NCBI GenBank assembly: GCA_022563855.1
Contig: JADFMN010000002.1
Span: 124,001-188,000 of the forward strand
Direction of reading: 5' to 3'
DNA length: 64,000 bases
DNA from: Armatimonadota bacterium
Lineage (GTDB): Bacteria > Armatimonadota > Fimbriimonadia > Fimbriimonadales > Fimbriimonadaceae
Below the pieces are notes generated by a model. It was not told the origin of the DNA and did not search any database. It was given only the letters and a program-made list of their open reading frames with translations. Position numbers and translations under genes: made by a program. Positions 9,009 through 17,063 of the stretch are shown here, piece by piece; the first letter of the stretch is position 1; the number at the start of each line of letters is the position of its first letter.

Positions 9009-9014
9009 CTGCGG

Positions 9015-9608
9015 GTGCTTGAACTGAGCTTGTCGGTGGTGCTTGCCAGCGCGTCTCCTCGTCGTCAGGAGCTGTTGCGCAGCCTGGTGAGCGATTTCAC
9101 CGTGGTACCGGCAGATCTCGACGAGTCGCGACTGACCAGCGAAGACCCCTGGGACAGCGTACAGCGGACGGCTCGCGAGAAGGCGCTGTTCGTGGCCGAA
9201 AAGCACCCCGATGCGCTGGTGATCGCTGGAGACACCGTGGTCGCACTGCCACATGAGGGCGGGTGGCGGCAGCTCGGCAAGCCCGCGACCAAGGGCGAGG
9301 CGAGGCGGATGCTTCGCGAGCTTTCGGGTCGGACGCACACGGTGGTAACGGGCGTTTGCCTTCGGTGGCCGGATGGGCTGTCGGCGTTCACCGAGGCGAC
9401 CAAGGTCACGTTCCACGCGCTGTCCGATGACGAGATTCGAGCGTACGTCGCAACCGGTTCGCCGATGGACAAAGCCGGCGCGTACGGACTGCAGGACGAG
9501 TCTCAGAGCTTCATAGCGAGAGTCGAAGGCTCAGTCAGCAACGTCATCGGTCTGCCGACGGAGCGGTTGGAGCAGGCGCTGGTTGATTGCCGTATTGGTA
9601 GGAGTTGA
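9015..9608 (+). CDS. maf: Maf-like nucleoside triphosphate pyrophosphatase
   Basis: The 197-aa product has the Maf fold signatures LASASPRRQELL (about 8-19), AREKALFVAEKHPDALVIAGDT (about 55-76, the acidic metal site) and the C-terminal GAYGLQDESQSFIARVEGS. Maf enzymes hydrolyse dTTP/UTP or modified NTPs as a house-cleaning function and have been linked to septum formation. GTG 9015 is preferred because of the TACAAT box 6 nt upstream; an in-frame TTG at 8976 lies before that box. The stop is immediately followed by the ATG of the PhyH gene, so the two form an operon. Confidence 0.9.
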   Translation: MLELSLSVVLASASPRRQELLRSLVSDFTVVPADLDESRLTSEDPWDSVQRTAREKALFVAEKHPDALVIAGDTVVALPHEGGWRQLGKPATKGEARRMLRELSGRTHTVVTGVCLRWPDGLSAFTEATKVTFHALSDDEIRAYVATGSPMDKAGAYGLQDESQSFIARVEGSVSNVIGLPTERLEQALVDCRIGRS

Positions 9609-10358
9609 ATGTCAATGTCCGGGTTTGCCGAACAGTTCGATCGCGATGGCTTTGCACTGGCTAAGAGCGTATTCGGCGGCGAGCTGCTTGATGCGATGGC
9701 TGCGGATTTCGATCGGATAGTCAGGCAACTTGAAGAGAGCGGGGAAGAGATCAACGCGCGGTGGGCGGGGACGGACGAGGACAGCGTCTTGATTCATACG
9801 CACAACGTGCAGCAGTACTCGGCGGTTTGGATGCGCGCGCTGCTGCACGAGCCGTTCTTGGACTGCGCGCGCGCCCTATTGGGACCAGATATCGTCCTGC
9901 ACCACACGAAGCTGTTCAGCAAGCCGCCGGAGAAGGGTGCGCCGATCCCGATGCACCAGGACTGGGCGTACTTCCCGTGCGAGAAGGACACGATGATCGC
10001 CGCTGTCATCCATCTTTCCGAGGCGACGGACGAGATGGGGTGCCTCCGCGTCGTGGCGGGGTCGCACAAGATGGGGCGGATGCCGGACTCTGGCGGGCAG
10101 AGCGCCGACTTCGCCGTGAGATATCCGATCGAAGACTCCGTCGCACTCGAAGCCTCCCCGGGGGACGTGGCGTTCTTCCACTACTTCACGGTGCACGGCT
10201 CCAAGCCGAACATCAGCGACCGCACGCGCAAGACCGTGCTCGTGCAGATGCACTCCGGCGACGATGTTGTAGAAGACGGATGCCAGCACCCCGACGAGCA
10301 TCTGGTGCTCAGCGGTTGGAACCGCCGCATGACGCGGGATCTTGCGAATCGGACATGA
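9609..10358 (+). CDS. Phytanoyl-CoA dioxygenase (PhyH) family protein
   Basis: The 249-aa product is an Fe(II)/2-oxoglutarate dioxygenase. The metal triad is visible as PMHQDWAYFP (His and Asp, near residue 117) and the distal His in FTVHGSKPN (near 196), followed by an Arg that would bind the 2-oxoglutarate carboxylate (TRKTVLVQ). Substrates in bacteria range from phytanoyl-CoA to ectoine and secondary metabolites; none can be inferred here. ATG 9609 directly abuts the maf stop; ATG 9615 is an alternative with better spacing (10 nt) from GGAG. It is co-transcribed with maf, and a palindromic repeat cluster follows. Confidence 0.85.
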   Translation: MSMSGFAEQFDRDGFALAKSVFGGELLDAMAADFDRIVRQLEESGEEINARWAGTDEDSVLIHTHNVQQYSAVWMRALLHEPFLDCARALLGPDIVLHHTKLFSKPPEKGAPIPMHQDWAYFPCEKDTMIAAVIHLSEATDEMGCLRVVAGSHKMGRMPDSGGQSADFAVRYPIEDSVALEASPGDVAFFHYFTVHGSKPNISDRTRKTVLVQMHSGDDVVEDGCQHPDEHLVLSGWNRRMTRDLANRT

Positions 10359-10380
10359 GGATAGTTGTCCTGGTCGGAGC

Positions 10381-10628
10381 GCGGACTCTTAGTCCGCAAC
10401 CCGGCCTGTGGACTCTCAGTCCACTGCCGTGGCGCCGCCCAGCGTTATGGCAGCCACATTCGCACGGACAGACCCTCCGGGCCTGGCCGTGGCACACGGC
10501 TGGAGGAGTTTTGTTCGGGTTGGTTCAGGTTGGGAGGTCGAGCGTCCTCGCGAGCCGCGCCTATCGAGTCGTCTCACGAAGTCTGCGGGCCAAACGCCCG
10601 CGGACCGGGGTGCGGGCTAAATGCCCGC
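10381..10628. repeat. Cluster of four short GC-rich palindromes (family P)
   Basis: Four near-perfect palindromes with GC-rich arms and 3-5 nt centres occur here: 10381-10397 (GCGGACTCTTAGTCCGC), 10408-10424 (GTGGACTCTCAGTCCAC), 10585-10601 (GCGGGCCAAACGCCCGC) and 10612-10628 (GCGGGCTAAATGCCCGC). The last one contains the stop codon of the minus-strand gene at 10617. The same style of unit recurs at 51040-51183 and, decayed, at 54467. They resemble REP-type extragenic palindromes. Nothing else is seen in this 258-bp gap. Confidence 0.7.
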
Positions 10629-11192
10629 GCTCCATATTTCGCCGAGCACGACGCGGTAGGCGGGTTTGTACTTCTGTTCGTACTGCCTTGAGTGGTGGAT
10701 CGCTGGGTAGCCGAGCGCATGCGTTTCTTCGTCGAGCCGCTGCCACTCCTTGCGTGTAACGTGGCCTTGGCTCGCTACTGACAGGCGGTCGCCGAGATTG
10801 TTCCATGCGTTTCGGAAGACTGACTTGTTGGCCTTGAACCGTTCGGCGGAGAACACGAACGCCCAAAGCAGCATCTCCTTGTTTCCTCCTCTGTCCTTGT
10901 AAGGTCGCAGGTTGACGCGCAGCACCGACCCGTCCGGAGTGAGCTTGACGACCTCCGGCTCATCTTGCTCAGAGAGTTCGAGCGAAGCCCACTCGCTGTC
11001 CATCCAATTCCTTGGACTATTCACGTCTTGCACTGCGTGCTCGCCACCGAGAGTCGCGTGGAACAGCCACTTGTAGGCGTCCTCAATTCGCATCTCCGGG
11101 GTCGCCTTCCACTGCGCGAAGGCGTGGTCGAGCAAGTCGGACGAACCTGAACTCGGCACGAACGAGATCGCTAGCAGCAGTGTGGAGATCAT
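10617..11192 (-). CDS. Secreted hypothetical protein
   Basis: The 191-aa product has a short signal peptide (MISTLLLAISFVPSSGSS) and then a soluble domain I do not recognise. That domain includes AYKWLFHATLGGEHAV, SEWASLELSEQ, LRVNLRPYKDRGG, and the C-terminal GYPAIHHSRQYEQKYKPAYR. The HHS..Y..KY..YR segment is striking and may be a ligand site, but this is inference. It overlaps the stop of deoA by 4 bp (ATGA), so it is translated from the deoA transcript. Its stop codon lies inside a family P palindrome, which may have trimmed or extended the natural C-terminus. Confidence 0.7.
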   Translation of the reverse strand: MISTLLLAISFVPSSGSSDLLDHAFAQWKATPEMRIEDAYKWLFHATLGGEHAVQDVNSPRNWMDSEWASLELSEQDEPEVVKLTPDGSVLRVNLRPYKDRGGNKEMLLWAFVFSAERFKANKSVFRNAWNNLGDRLSVASQGHVTRKEWQRLDEETHALGYPAIHHSRQYEQKYKPAYRVVLGEIWSAGI

Positions 11193-12445
11193 GTCAGTAG
11201 AATCGACCTAGCGGCTACCGGTGAGTCGGAGATTTGGAAAGCCTGGCTCGCTGCACTTGCAACGCCATGCACTTGTAGTAAGAGCTGACCCGGCTCGACT
11301 TTGTAGCCGACCTCGACGTGCAACACGATGCCGACGGTCGGGTCGATCTCGTCTTCTTTGCGCTTGCGTCCGCCGCCCATGTCGACGACGGCTTGGCCGA
11401 TCGCCTGCGCGTCGACGCGCTCGACCCAGCCGGGCTCGCCTTCGTGTCGTACTTCCGTGATCGTGGAGTTGGCGCACCAGTCCTCGGTTTCAAAGACCGA
11501 GAGGTCTGCGCCCTGCGCGTCGAACCACTCCTTGGCCTTTTCTAAGGCCCTGCCGGAATCTAGCGTCTGGCGAGCGTCGTCTTCTGTGCCCTTGCCCGTT
11601 GCCGCTAGGGTCTTGCCTGCGAAGTGGAGGCAGAGGTCTTTGAATCGGCCTTGCTCCTCGCCATGCAGCACGCGGATCGCTTCTTTGACCTCGAGCGCGT
11701 TGCCGACCGCGCGGCCGAGCGGCTGGTCCATGTCTGTAATGGATGTGTATAAGTTCAGATCGCATAACATGGCGGTATCGTGCAGAGATTGTGCCAGCGC
11801 TTTCGCTTCCGGCAAGGTCTTCATGAACGAGCCGGAGCCGCACTTGACGTCGAGGATCACCGTCTCGGCGCCGCCTGCGATCTTCTTCGATAGGATCGAC
11901 GAGACGATGAGCGGTACGCTCCCGACGGTGCCGGTGACGTCGCGAAGCGCGTACAGTTTCTTGTCCGCCGGCGCGAGGCGCGGGGTTTGGCCCGTCAGCG
12001 CGATACCGATTCGCGCGGCCTGCTCCTTCATCTCCTCTGGCGTGAGGTCGAGACGGAACCCCGGCACTGACGAAAGCTTGTCAACCGTCCCACCGGTGAT
12101 CCCGAGCCCGCGCCCGGACATCTTGACGACCGTCAGCCCGCACGCCGCGAGCAGTGGCAGCAGGACGATGGTGGTCTTGTCGCCGACGCCGCCGGTCGAG
12201 TGTTTGTCCACCCACGGCTTCGGCAGTCCGGTCAGGTCGAGCCGCTCTCCGCTCTGGGCCATCGCGAGGGTTAGCTGTGCTGTCTCCTCGGGCGACAGCG
12301 GGTTGTCGAAAGCTGCCTTCAGCCATGCCGTCAGCTCTTCGTCAGAGAGAGAGCCGTCGGCCGCACCATCTGCGACGAACCGCAACTCTTTCTGCGAGTT
12401 GCCCAGACCCTGATGGCGCTTACCGCTGATCTTCTGAACGTCCAT
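11189..12445 (-). CDS. deoA: Thymidine / pyrimidine-nucleoside phosphorylase
   Basis: The 418-aa product has the family signature KHSTGGVGDKTTI (about 83-95) that binds phosphate. It also has the SGRGLGITGGTVDKLSSVPGF block (about 115-135), the glycine-rich DVKCGSGSFMKT, and a C-terminal alpha/beta domain. It splits thymidine or uridine with phosphate to base and (deoxy)ribose-1-phosphate in nucleoside salvage. Length agrees with the usual 430-440. The following gene overlaps by 4 bp. A TACACT box (minus strand) stands about 11 nt before the ATG. Confidence 0.93.
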   Translation of the reverse strand: MDVQKISGKRHQGLGNSQKELRFVADGAADGSLSDEELTAWLKAAFDNPLSPEETAQLTLAMAQSGERLDLTGLPKPWVDKHSTGGVGDKTTIVLLPLLAACGLTVVKMSGRGLGITGGTVDKLSSVPGFRLDLTPEEMKEQAARIGIALTGQTPRLAPADKKLYALRDVTGTVGSVPLIVSSILSKKIAGGAETVILDVKCGSGSFMKTLPEAKALAQSLHDTAMLCDLNLYTSITDMDQPLGRAVGNALEVKEAIRVLHGEEQGRFKDLCLHFAGKTLAATGKGTEDDARQTLDSGRALEKAKEWFDAQGADLSVFETEDWCANSTITEVRHEGEPGWVERVDAQAIGQAVVDMGGGRKRKEDEIDPTVGIVLHVEVGYKVEPGQLLLQVHGVASAASQAFQISDSPVAARSILLT

Positions 12446-12527
12446 TGGCTGTCAACAGTGTAGAAGATGCGCTGATGGACTTGGTGCGGGTTTTTGACCT
12501 AAAGCCGATGTGGTAGCGTGCAGGCAA

Positions 12528-12851
12528 GTGAAGCTGTTGTTGCTAGATCGGAATTTGATGTGGACGGTTCGGCTGAAGGGCGCCGCCGAGGCGTTCGGCG
12601 CGACCGTCGAGGTGCTGGGAGAAGCGCCGCAAACAACTCCAGACTTCGACATCGCGATCATAGACCTTGCAGTGCCGGATTTCGTCGCCGCGATTCCGTT
12701 GCTGAAGGAGGGGGGTGGAAAGGTCGTCGGCAGATCTGGGCACAAGGAGAAGGAGCTGATTCAGGCGGGCATGACGGCGGGTTGTGACTTCATCGCATCA
12801 AACGGCGCGCTGGCGAAGAACCTCAAGGCAACTCTCTCCCGCGTCCCTTAA
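12528..12851 (+). CDS. Small receiver-like (REC-fold) protein, degenerate
   Basis: The 107-aa product opens KLLLLDRNLMW, followed by VEVLGEAP, DIAIIDLAVPDF and a C-terminal helix. This alternation fits a CheY-like alpha/beta receiver domain: IIDLAVP sits at the phosphoacceptor-strand position (Asp) while GGKVVGRSG occupies the Thr/Ser strand. The paired N-terminal acidic residues of true receivers are reduced to one Asp (LLLDRN), so phosphorylation is uncertain. GTG 12528 is chosen because the fold starts there; a GTG at 12510 is in frame. The gene stands alone and ends at a canonical terminator. Confidence 0.6.
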   Translation: MKLLLLDRNLMWTVRLKGAAEAFGATVEVLGEAPQTTPDFDIAIIDLAVPDFVAAIPLLKEGGGKVVGRSGHKEKELIQAGMTAGCDFIASNGALAKNLKATLSRVP

Positions 12852-12947
12852 AACCACCTGGACTGCAGCCGGCCGCGGGAACAACTCCCCGACCATCGAA
12901 GTCATAGATGGGTCAGAAGTGACAGAGATAGCACTGTCAGATTGCTT

Positions 12948-12981
12948 TGGGCGGGCGCTAGTCGTTCCGCCCATTTTTTTT
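12948..12981 (+). terminator. Rho-independent terminator
   Basis: Stem TGGGCGG/CCGCCCA with a 12-nt loop is followed by eight T (12974-12981). It lies about 100 bp after the receiver-like gene and just before the scoA promoter (TAGAAT at 12996). Confidence 0.85.
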
Positions 12982-13021
12982 GCTCCGCGCATCGGTAGAA
13001 TGGGCGATACCGAGCGATCGT

Positions 13022-13723
13022 ATGAACAAAGTTTATCCAGACGCCTCGGCAGCCCTCGACGGGCTGCTGTTCGACGGCATGACGATCATGGCGGGGGGCT
13101 TCGGGCTCTGCGGCATCCCCGAGCACCTGATCCTGGCTCTGCACGACAGCGGCGTCAAGGACATCACGGTCATCAGCAACAACTGCGGTGTCGACGACTT
13201 TGGTATGGGGGTGCTCCTGCAGACTAAGCAGATCAAGAAGATGGTCTCGAGCTACGTCGGCGAGAACGACGAGTTTGAGCGGCAGTACCTCTCGGGAGAG
13301 TTGGAGTTGGAGTTCAACCCACAGGGGACGCTTGCTGAAAGGTGCCGCGCGGGCGGCGCGGGGATTCCTGCGTTCTTCGTCAAGACCGGCTACGGCACGA
13401 TCATTGCGGAAGGGAAGGAGACGCGCGAGTTCGACGGCGAGATGTACGTGATGGAGACCGCCCTGCACGCCGACCTCTCGATCGTGAAAGCGCAGAGGGG
13501 CGACATAGAGGGCAACCTCGTCTACCGCATGACCGCCCGGAACTTCAACCCGATGATGGCGACGGCTGGCAAGGTCTGCGTCGCGGAGGTCGAAGAGCTG
13601 GTGCAGCCCGGCGAGCTGGACGCCGACAGGATCCACACCCCCGGCATAGCGGTGGACCGGATCATCAAGGGCACGAACTATGAGAAGCGCATCGAACGTC
13701 TGACGACTAGAGATCGCGAGTAG
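13022..13723 (+). CDS. scoA: 3-oxoacid CoA-transferase subunit A
   Basis: The 233-aa product matches the alpha subunit of succinyl-CoA:3-ketoacid CoA-transferase. It has GLLFDGMTIMAGGFGLCGIPE (signature 1, about 11-31), SNNCGVDDFG, and GGAGIPAFFVKTGYGT. The enzyme moves CoA from succinyl-CoA to acetoacetate or related 3-oxoacids. ATG 13022 is used; an upstream in-frame start at 12980 would lie before the TAGAAT box. The beta subunit gene normally follows directly but is found 5.8 kb away at 19491. A remnant of its 5' end sits at 14305. The next gene begins 5 bp after the stop. Confidence 0.93.
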   Translation: MNKVYPDASAALDGLLFDGMTIMAGGFGLCGIPEHLILALHDSGVKDITVISNNCGVDDFGMGVLLQTKQIKKMVSSYVGENDEFERQYLSGELELEFNPQGTLAERCRAGGAGIPAFFVKTGYGTIIAEGKETREFDGEMYVMETALHADLSIVKAQRGDIEGNLVYRMTARNFNPMMATAGKVCVAEVEELVQPGELDADRIHTPGIAVDRIIKGTNYEKRIERLTTRDRE

Positions 13724-13728
13724 TCGGT

Positions 13729-14265
13729 ATGACAATTAGCCTTATCCTTGCAACCATCTGCGCGTCTTCTGCCTTCACCCCAGAAGAGCCGACGCTCAAC
13801 GACAAGCTTGTCGCCTGGTCAAAGGAACAGGTCGGCTATGCACAAGGCCGTGGCGAGTGCACGGACTTTATCCTTGCGGGGTTGAAGGCGGTCGGCGCCA
13901 AGACGAATAGGTCGTTCAGGGACGATCCGAACAACGGCGACTATGTGTGGGGCGAGCACATCGGCACACTGTACGTCGCGTCAAACGGCCGCGCTGTATT
14001 CGAGTGGGTCGATCCCAAGAACAAGGCCAAGGCAGGCGATATTCTCCAGTTCAGGAACGTCAAGATCAAAGTTCCCAGAACCAGCGTGCCGGCGCAGTTT
14101 CGTCACCACACCGCGCTATTGGAAATGACCTCGGACGACCAGCGCAGATGGACTATGCTGCACCAGAACGTCAACGGTAAGCGGACGGTGCAGCGGCACA
14201 CTTTTCAAATGAGTAGGCTGACTGGCGGCTGGATCGGTGTCTATCGTCCTCAGCCAATCAAGTAA
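13729..14265 (+). CDS. Secreted papain-like (CHAP/NlpC-like) cysteine hydrolase candidate
   Basis: The 178-aa product has a short signal (MTISLILATICASSAF). Its arrangement suits a papain-fold enzyme: a nucleophile in GECTDFILAG (Cys near 47), a general base in RHHTALLE (His near 126) and a polar residue in HQNVNG (Asn near 147). Relatives act on peptidoglycan or peptides, but overall similarity to a named family is not certain. It sits 5 bp after scoA and is probably co-transcribed, though there is no obvious functional link. A hairpin after the gene probably ends the transcript. Confidence 0.6.
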   Translation: MTISLILATICASSAFTPEEPTLNDKLVAWSKEQVGYAQGRGECTDFILAGLKAVGAKTNRSFRDDPNNGDYVWGEHIGTLYVASNGRAVFEWVDPKNKAKAGDILQFRNVKIKVPRTSVPAQFRHHTALLEMTSDDQRRWTMLHQNVNGKRTVQRHTFQMSRLTGGWIGVYRPQPIK

Positions 14266-14304
14266 CCGCCTTGTTCAGGGCTCGGAATTGGCTAGAATCA
14301 CGTT

Positions 14305-14343
14305 ATGGCCCTCTCGCGCGAACAGTTGGCAAAGGGCGCCGTA
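14305..14343 (+). pseudogene. 5' remnant of scoB
   Basis: The 13 codons read MALSREQLAKGAV, against MALTREQLAQRAA at the start of intact scoB (19491). Nine of the first 12 residues are identical, as are about 29 of 39 bases. A TAGAAT box stands 6 nt before the ATG, as a TACAAT box does before scoB. Similarity stops after codon 13 and the frame closes within 30 codons. The remnant lies just where scoB would be expected in a scoA transcription unit. Confidence 0.55.
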
Positions 14344-14363
14344 ACAGATGCGACGGCGCCCTT
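14332..14363. terminator. Strong hairpin between convergent genes
   Basis: Arms AAGGGCGCCGT and ACGGCGCCCTT (11 bp, perfect) flank a 10-nt loop between the papain-like gene and the convergent porin gene. It overlaps the last codons of the scoB remnant. There is no T-tract on the plus strand; on the minus strand the stem is followed by TTTG. Confidence 0.55.
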
Positions 14364-14389
14364 GCAAGCGGGCATCCGATTCGCCAGTC

Positions 14390-15520
14390 TCAGAACTTGG
14401 CGACCACGGTCAGCCGTATGAACATGTCGTTGCCGGGCGTCGGGCCTGACGTCGGGTTGCTGTAGGTAACCCATTCAATGTTCGGTATCAGGTGAACGTT
14501 CTTGCTCAGCTTCATGTCGACCCCGACAATGAAGAGGGATGGGCTAGCGTCCTTTGAGAGCTTCAGATACTTGATCTTGTCTGCTTTGGGAACCGCGCCG
14601 TTCACGAAGTCCGCTCGGAAGAACGGCTTCACGGTATCGGACGAATGGAAGGAGAGGTACAGCGACACGATATCGAGGCTGACGTCCGGGCCTGCCGCGA
14701 TCGATCTCGCCTGGTGCGCGTAGAAGAGGCTGCCCTCAATCTTGTCGCCCTTATATCCCAAGAACACGGCTGCGGTCGTCCAGTGGTCCGACCCATCCTT
14801 GTCCGCGTACACGGCAGTTCCATTCAGATCGAGATTCGGAGCGAGCTCGTGATTGAGATTCAAGTAGAACGCCTTGCCCTTGTTCGTCTCAGACCCGACG
14901 CTGCTGTCGTTGCCGACCATCAGCCAGTAGTCGGTCTTGCCGCTCAGGTGGCCCTTGAAACCGATACCAGTGTCCCTGCTGCCTGACATCTTGAAAAGGT
15001 CGAGCGGCGTCCTTTCGATCGCGCGGTACCCTTTGTGGTACTTCTCGTAGCTGCCGATCAGCGGGTTGATCGTCAGTCCGAAGTACGCGTGTCCTGCCTC
15101 GCCATGATGCGAGATGTAAGCGTCCTTGAACTTTGTATACAGCTTGTCGTCGGTCGTGAAGTCGCCGGGGCTGGCGGCCTCGAAGTTCAGGCGTGCCGCA
15201 AAGCCGCCTTCGAGCTCGCGGTCATAAGTCAGGTAGATGCGGCGGAACCAGAATCCGCCCATGCCGTTCACCGTCGAACTGTGGTGGTCCGCAGCGAAAT
15301 AGGCGTCGGCGAAAACGGTGACTGATAGCTTGCCATGGTCTGGCGCGGACTTCTTAGAATGGTCTTGGTCGGATCCATTCGCATGGTGCTTTTCGGTTTC
15401 GTGCGAATGGGTCTGCTTGGACTCGCTCGCTTGGTGCTGCGCGGTTGCAGTCGTTATGAAGGCGAAGCACAAGGCCGAGCCTATTACGCGACTAAGATGC
15501 TGACGGTGCATAGCCAGCAT
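14390..15520 (-). CDS. Outer-membrane porin-like protein with His-rich N-terminus
   Basis: The 376-aa product has a signal peptide, then a histidine-rich stretch (about 28-62, HQASESKQTHSHETEKHH), then a beta-barrel-type region ending in an aromatic residue (VVAKF), typical of outer-membrane proteins. It is clearly paralogous to the porin at 43769. Shared blocks are GFWFRRIYLTYDR, FEAASPGDF, ERTPLDLFK versus EKTPLDLFK, and FIPNIEFVTY versus LIPNIEWVTY. The His-rich extension is absent from the paralogue and suggests metal binding. No transport partner lies next to it. An in-frame Met lies at residue 4. Confidence 0.7.
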   Translation of the reverse strand: MLAMHRQHLSRVIGSALCFAFITTATAQHQASESKQTHSHETEKHHANGSDQDHSKKSAPDHGKLSVTVFADAYFAADHHSSTVNGMGGFWFRRIYLTYDRELEGGFAARLNFEAASPGDFTTDDKLYTKFKDAYISHHGEAGHAYFGLTINPLIGSYEKYHKGYRAIERTPLDLFKMSGSRDTGIGFKGHLSGKTDYWLMVGNDSSVGSETNKGKAFYLNLNHELAPNLDLNGTAVYADKDGSDHWTTAAVFLGYKGDKIEGSLFYAHQARSIAAGPDVSLDIVSLYLSFHSSDTVKPFFRADFVNGAVPKADKIKYLKLSKDASPSLFIVGVDMKLSKNVHLIPNIEWVTYSNPTSGPTPGNDMFIRLTVVAKF

Positions 15521-15832
15521 TTTTGGCAGGTCTCATTCCCTGCACTAGGGCGTTCTGTAACTAATTCGATACTGGCACGGAAGGGGTGGCTTTGGCAGAC
15601 CGGCAGTCGTCTGTACTGGGCCATTTCTATACACGTCTCTATAGATTTGTGAATCTCTCTCCGAACATTAAACTTGATAAAGCATAGCAGGGCACCTTCG
15701 CAATCGCGTTGGTGCCCTGCACTTTGATTGGCAAGCGACCCGGCAAGGTTGCCGTATCTGTTACGATCGTCGCGACTGGCGCAGGAGTTGCCCCAGTTTC
15801 GGTGTAGAGTACACAGTAAGCGAGAACAAAGC
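15521..15832. other. Divergent intergenic region with one hairpin
   Basis: This is the 312-bp gap between the divergent porin gene and the small secreted gene. The one structure seen is a 10-bp hairpin at 15687-15720; the rest shows no coding pattern. Confidence 0.5.
15687..15720. promoter_or_regulatory. Hairpin of unknown role upstream of two divergent genes
   Basis: GCAGGGCACC and GGTGCCCTGC form a perfect 10-bp stem around a 14-nt loop. A terminator is not expected between divergent genes, so it may be an attenuator or the end of a short transcript. Confidence 0.35.
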
Positions 15833-16117
15833 ATGTTAGCAACACTCACCCTCATAACTGCAATCATGACGGCCCCAGCCGACTACACGGTCGTCGACGT
15901 CGAGGTCAAGAAGATATTCGCCGGAAGCTTCGGGAGCCGTATTAAAACCGAGCTGATCGTTGAGCGGAACGGCCGCCGGGTTCACATCTTCGTTCAGGAT
16001 CGCCGCCACGACAAGTTCCAGAGCGCCGACGCCAAGTGGGAGACGGGCGACGTGGTGTCCCTGCCCGATCTAGATGGCAAGAGCAAGGCGTATCTGCGGC
16101 CAGACCAGATCAAGTAG
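15833..16117 (+). CDS. Small secreted hypothetical protein
   Basis: The 94-aa product begins MLATLTLITAIMTAP, a likely signal peptide. It then forms a small beta-rich domain (DYTVVDVEVKKIFAGSFGS, ELIVERNGRRVHIFVQ, WETGDVVSLPDL, KAYLRPDQ) that resembles an OB- or SH3-type barrel. No family is recognised. ATG 15833 is preferred to an in-frame start at 15728 because the signal peptide begins there. It ends 6 bp before the stop of the convergent gene. Confidence 0.55.
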   Translation: MLATLTLITAIMTAPADYTVVDVEVKKIFAGSFGSRIKTELIVERNGRRVHIFVQDRRHDKFQSADAKWETGDVVSLPDLDGKSKAYLRPDQIK

Positions 16118-16123
16118 CGCCCG

Positions 16124-16750
16124 TTAGAACGTCCAGCCGTAGACGAATCCGACCGAGTACTGCACGCCGTCGCTCTTGTTGGACGGTACGCCGAGGAATA
16201 GATCGAGTTCTAGCCCGGGCACTGAGTCGATAGGCAGGAACAGACCGCCCCAGGCGTACGCGCCTGGGCCGCTCGCGTATTCGACAGTCCAGGTTCCAAT
16301 GTCGAGAAACGGAGCGTCGATGCCCACCGCCAAACGGTTAGAGCCTTCGGCCATCACCGCGACGTGAAGCCGAAACCCGTCGAAGTCGTGCCTGCCCAGC
16401 AACACCGCCGAACCAGCGGCGTCCGACCAGTCGGCGACGCCGATCGAGATTGCATACTTCGCTTCTTCCGGCTCCTCGAACAGCAGGAGCTTTGTGTTGA
16501 AGACCGTCGAGCCGTCGAAGTCGTTGTCGTAGCCCAGCTCCAGCCTGTCGAACACGCCCAACTCCATACCATGCGAGTGCCCGATGCCCTTCGAGACGTT
16601 CGGCTCTGTTCCCGAGACGCTGTACCCGTAGTACGCCTCCCGATGGCCCAAGATGTCGGCGATCGGCATCAAGACGAGCGCCGTCCAACCGGCGAAGGCG
16701 GCAGTAGGCAATGACAAGGCGAGCGCGACTAGAATTACTCTGGTTTTCAC
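16124..16750 (-). CDS. Secreted or outer-membrane hypothetical protein
   Basis: The 208-aa product has a signal peptide (KTRVILVALALSLPTAAFA) and alternating aromatic and polar segments (MELGVFDRLELGYDND, NTKLLLFEE, FRLHVAVMAEGSNRLAVG, VQYSVGFVYGWTF). It ends in Phe, which suggests a small beta-barrel outer-membrane protein. GTG 16750 is chosen because GGAGG stands 5 nt before it; an in-frame extension to 16873 has no signal peptide. Function is unknown. Confidence 0.6.
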   Translation of the reverse strand: MKTRVILVALALSLPTAAFAGWTALVLMPIADILGHREAYYGYSVSGTEPNVSKGIGHSHGMELGVFDRLELGYDNDFDGSTVFNTKLLLFEEPEEAKYAISIGVADWSDAAGSAVLLGRHDFDGFRLHVAVMAEGSNRLAVGIDAPFLDIGTWTVEYASGPGAYAWGGLFLPIDSVPGLELDLFLGVPSNKSDGVQYSVGFVYGWTF

Positions 16751-17063
16751 AGTTCCTCCGAAGCTAGTAATTCCACTGTACGGCACTTTATAGAGCAGTA
16801 ATTTTACGGGTAATGGCGTGGCATGGAACGCGGTGCGGGCAGTGAAAAGCCCCCGGTCGGACCCCGGAGGCATCGCAGCCGCTCAGCTGTAGGCGGCCTA
16901 CAACGGAAACACGGACGAGCAGCTGCGTTCTGGTACGCGGCAAGATCTGCTGAAATAATTAGGAAGACCTTCTCCCTCGTATATCTAACGATACAGATAC
17001 AGCCTGCCTAGGATTCCTTTCAGACGCCGAGCATTATTGCTGGGCAAGACCGGAGACCCAAAA
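16751..17063. other. Intergenic region upstream of the chemoreceptor
   Basis: This 313-bp divergent gap holds an operator-like palindrome TGTAGGC-G-GCCTACA at 16888-16902. I looked for a c-di-GMP riboswitch because of the chemoreceptor downstream and found no matching core. Confidence 0.35.

Noticed and set aside
16903-17063. c-di-GMP riboswitch before the chemoreceptor gene
   Set aside because: GGGCAAGACC near 17040 recalls part of the GEMM core, but the second conserved half and the tetraloop receptor are absent and the segment is too short.
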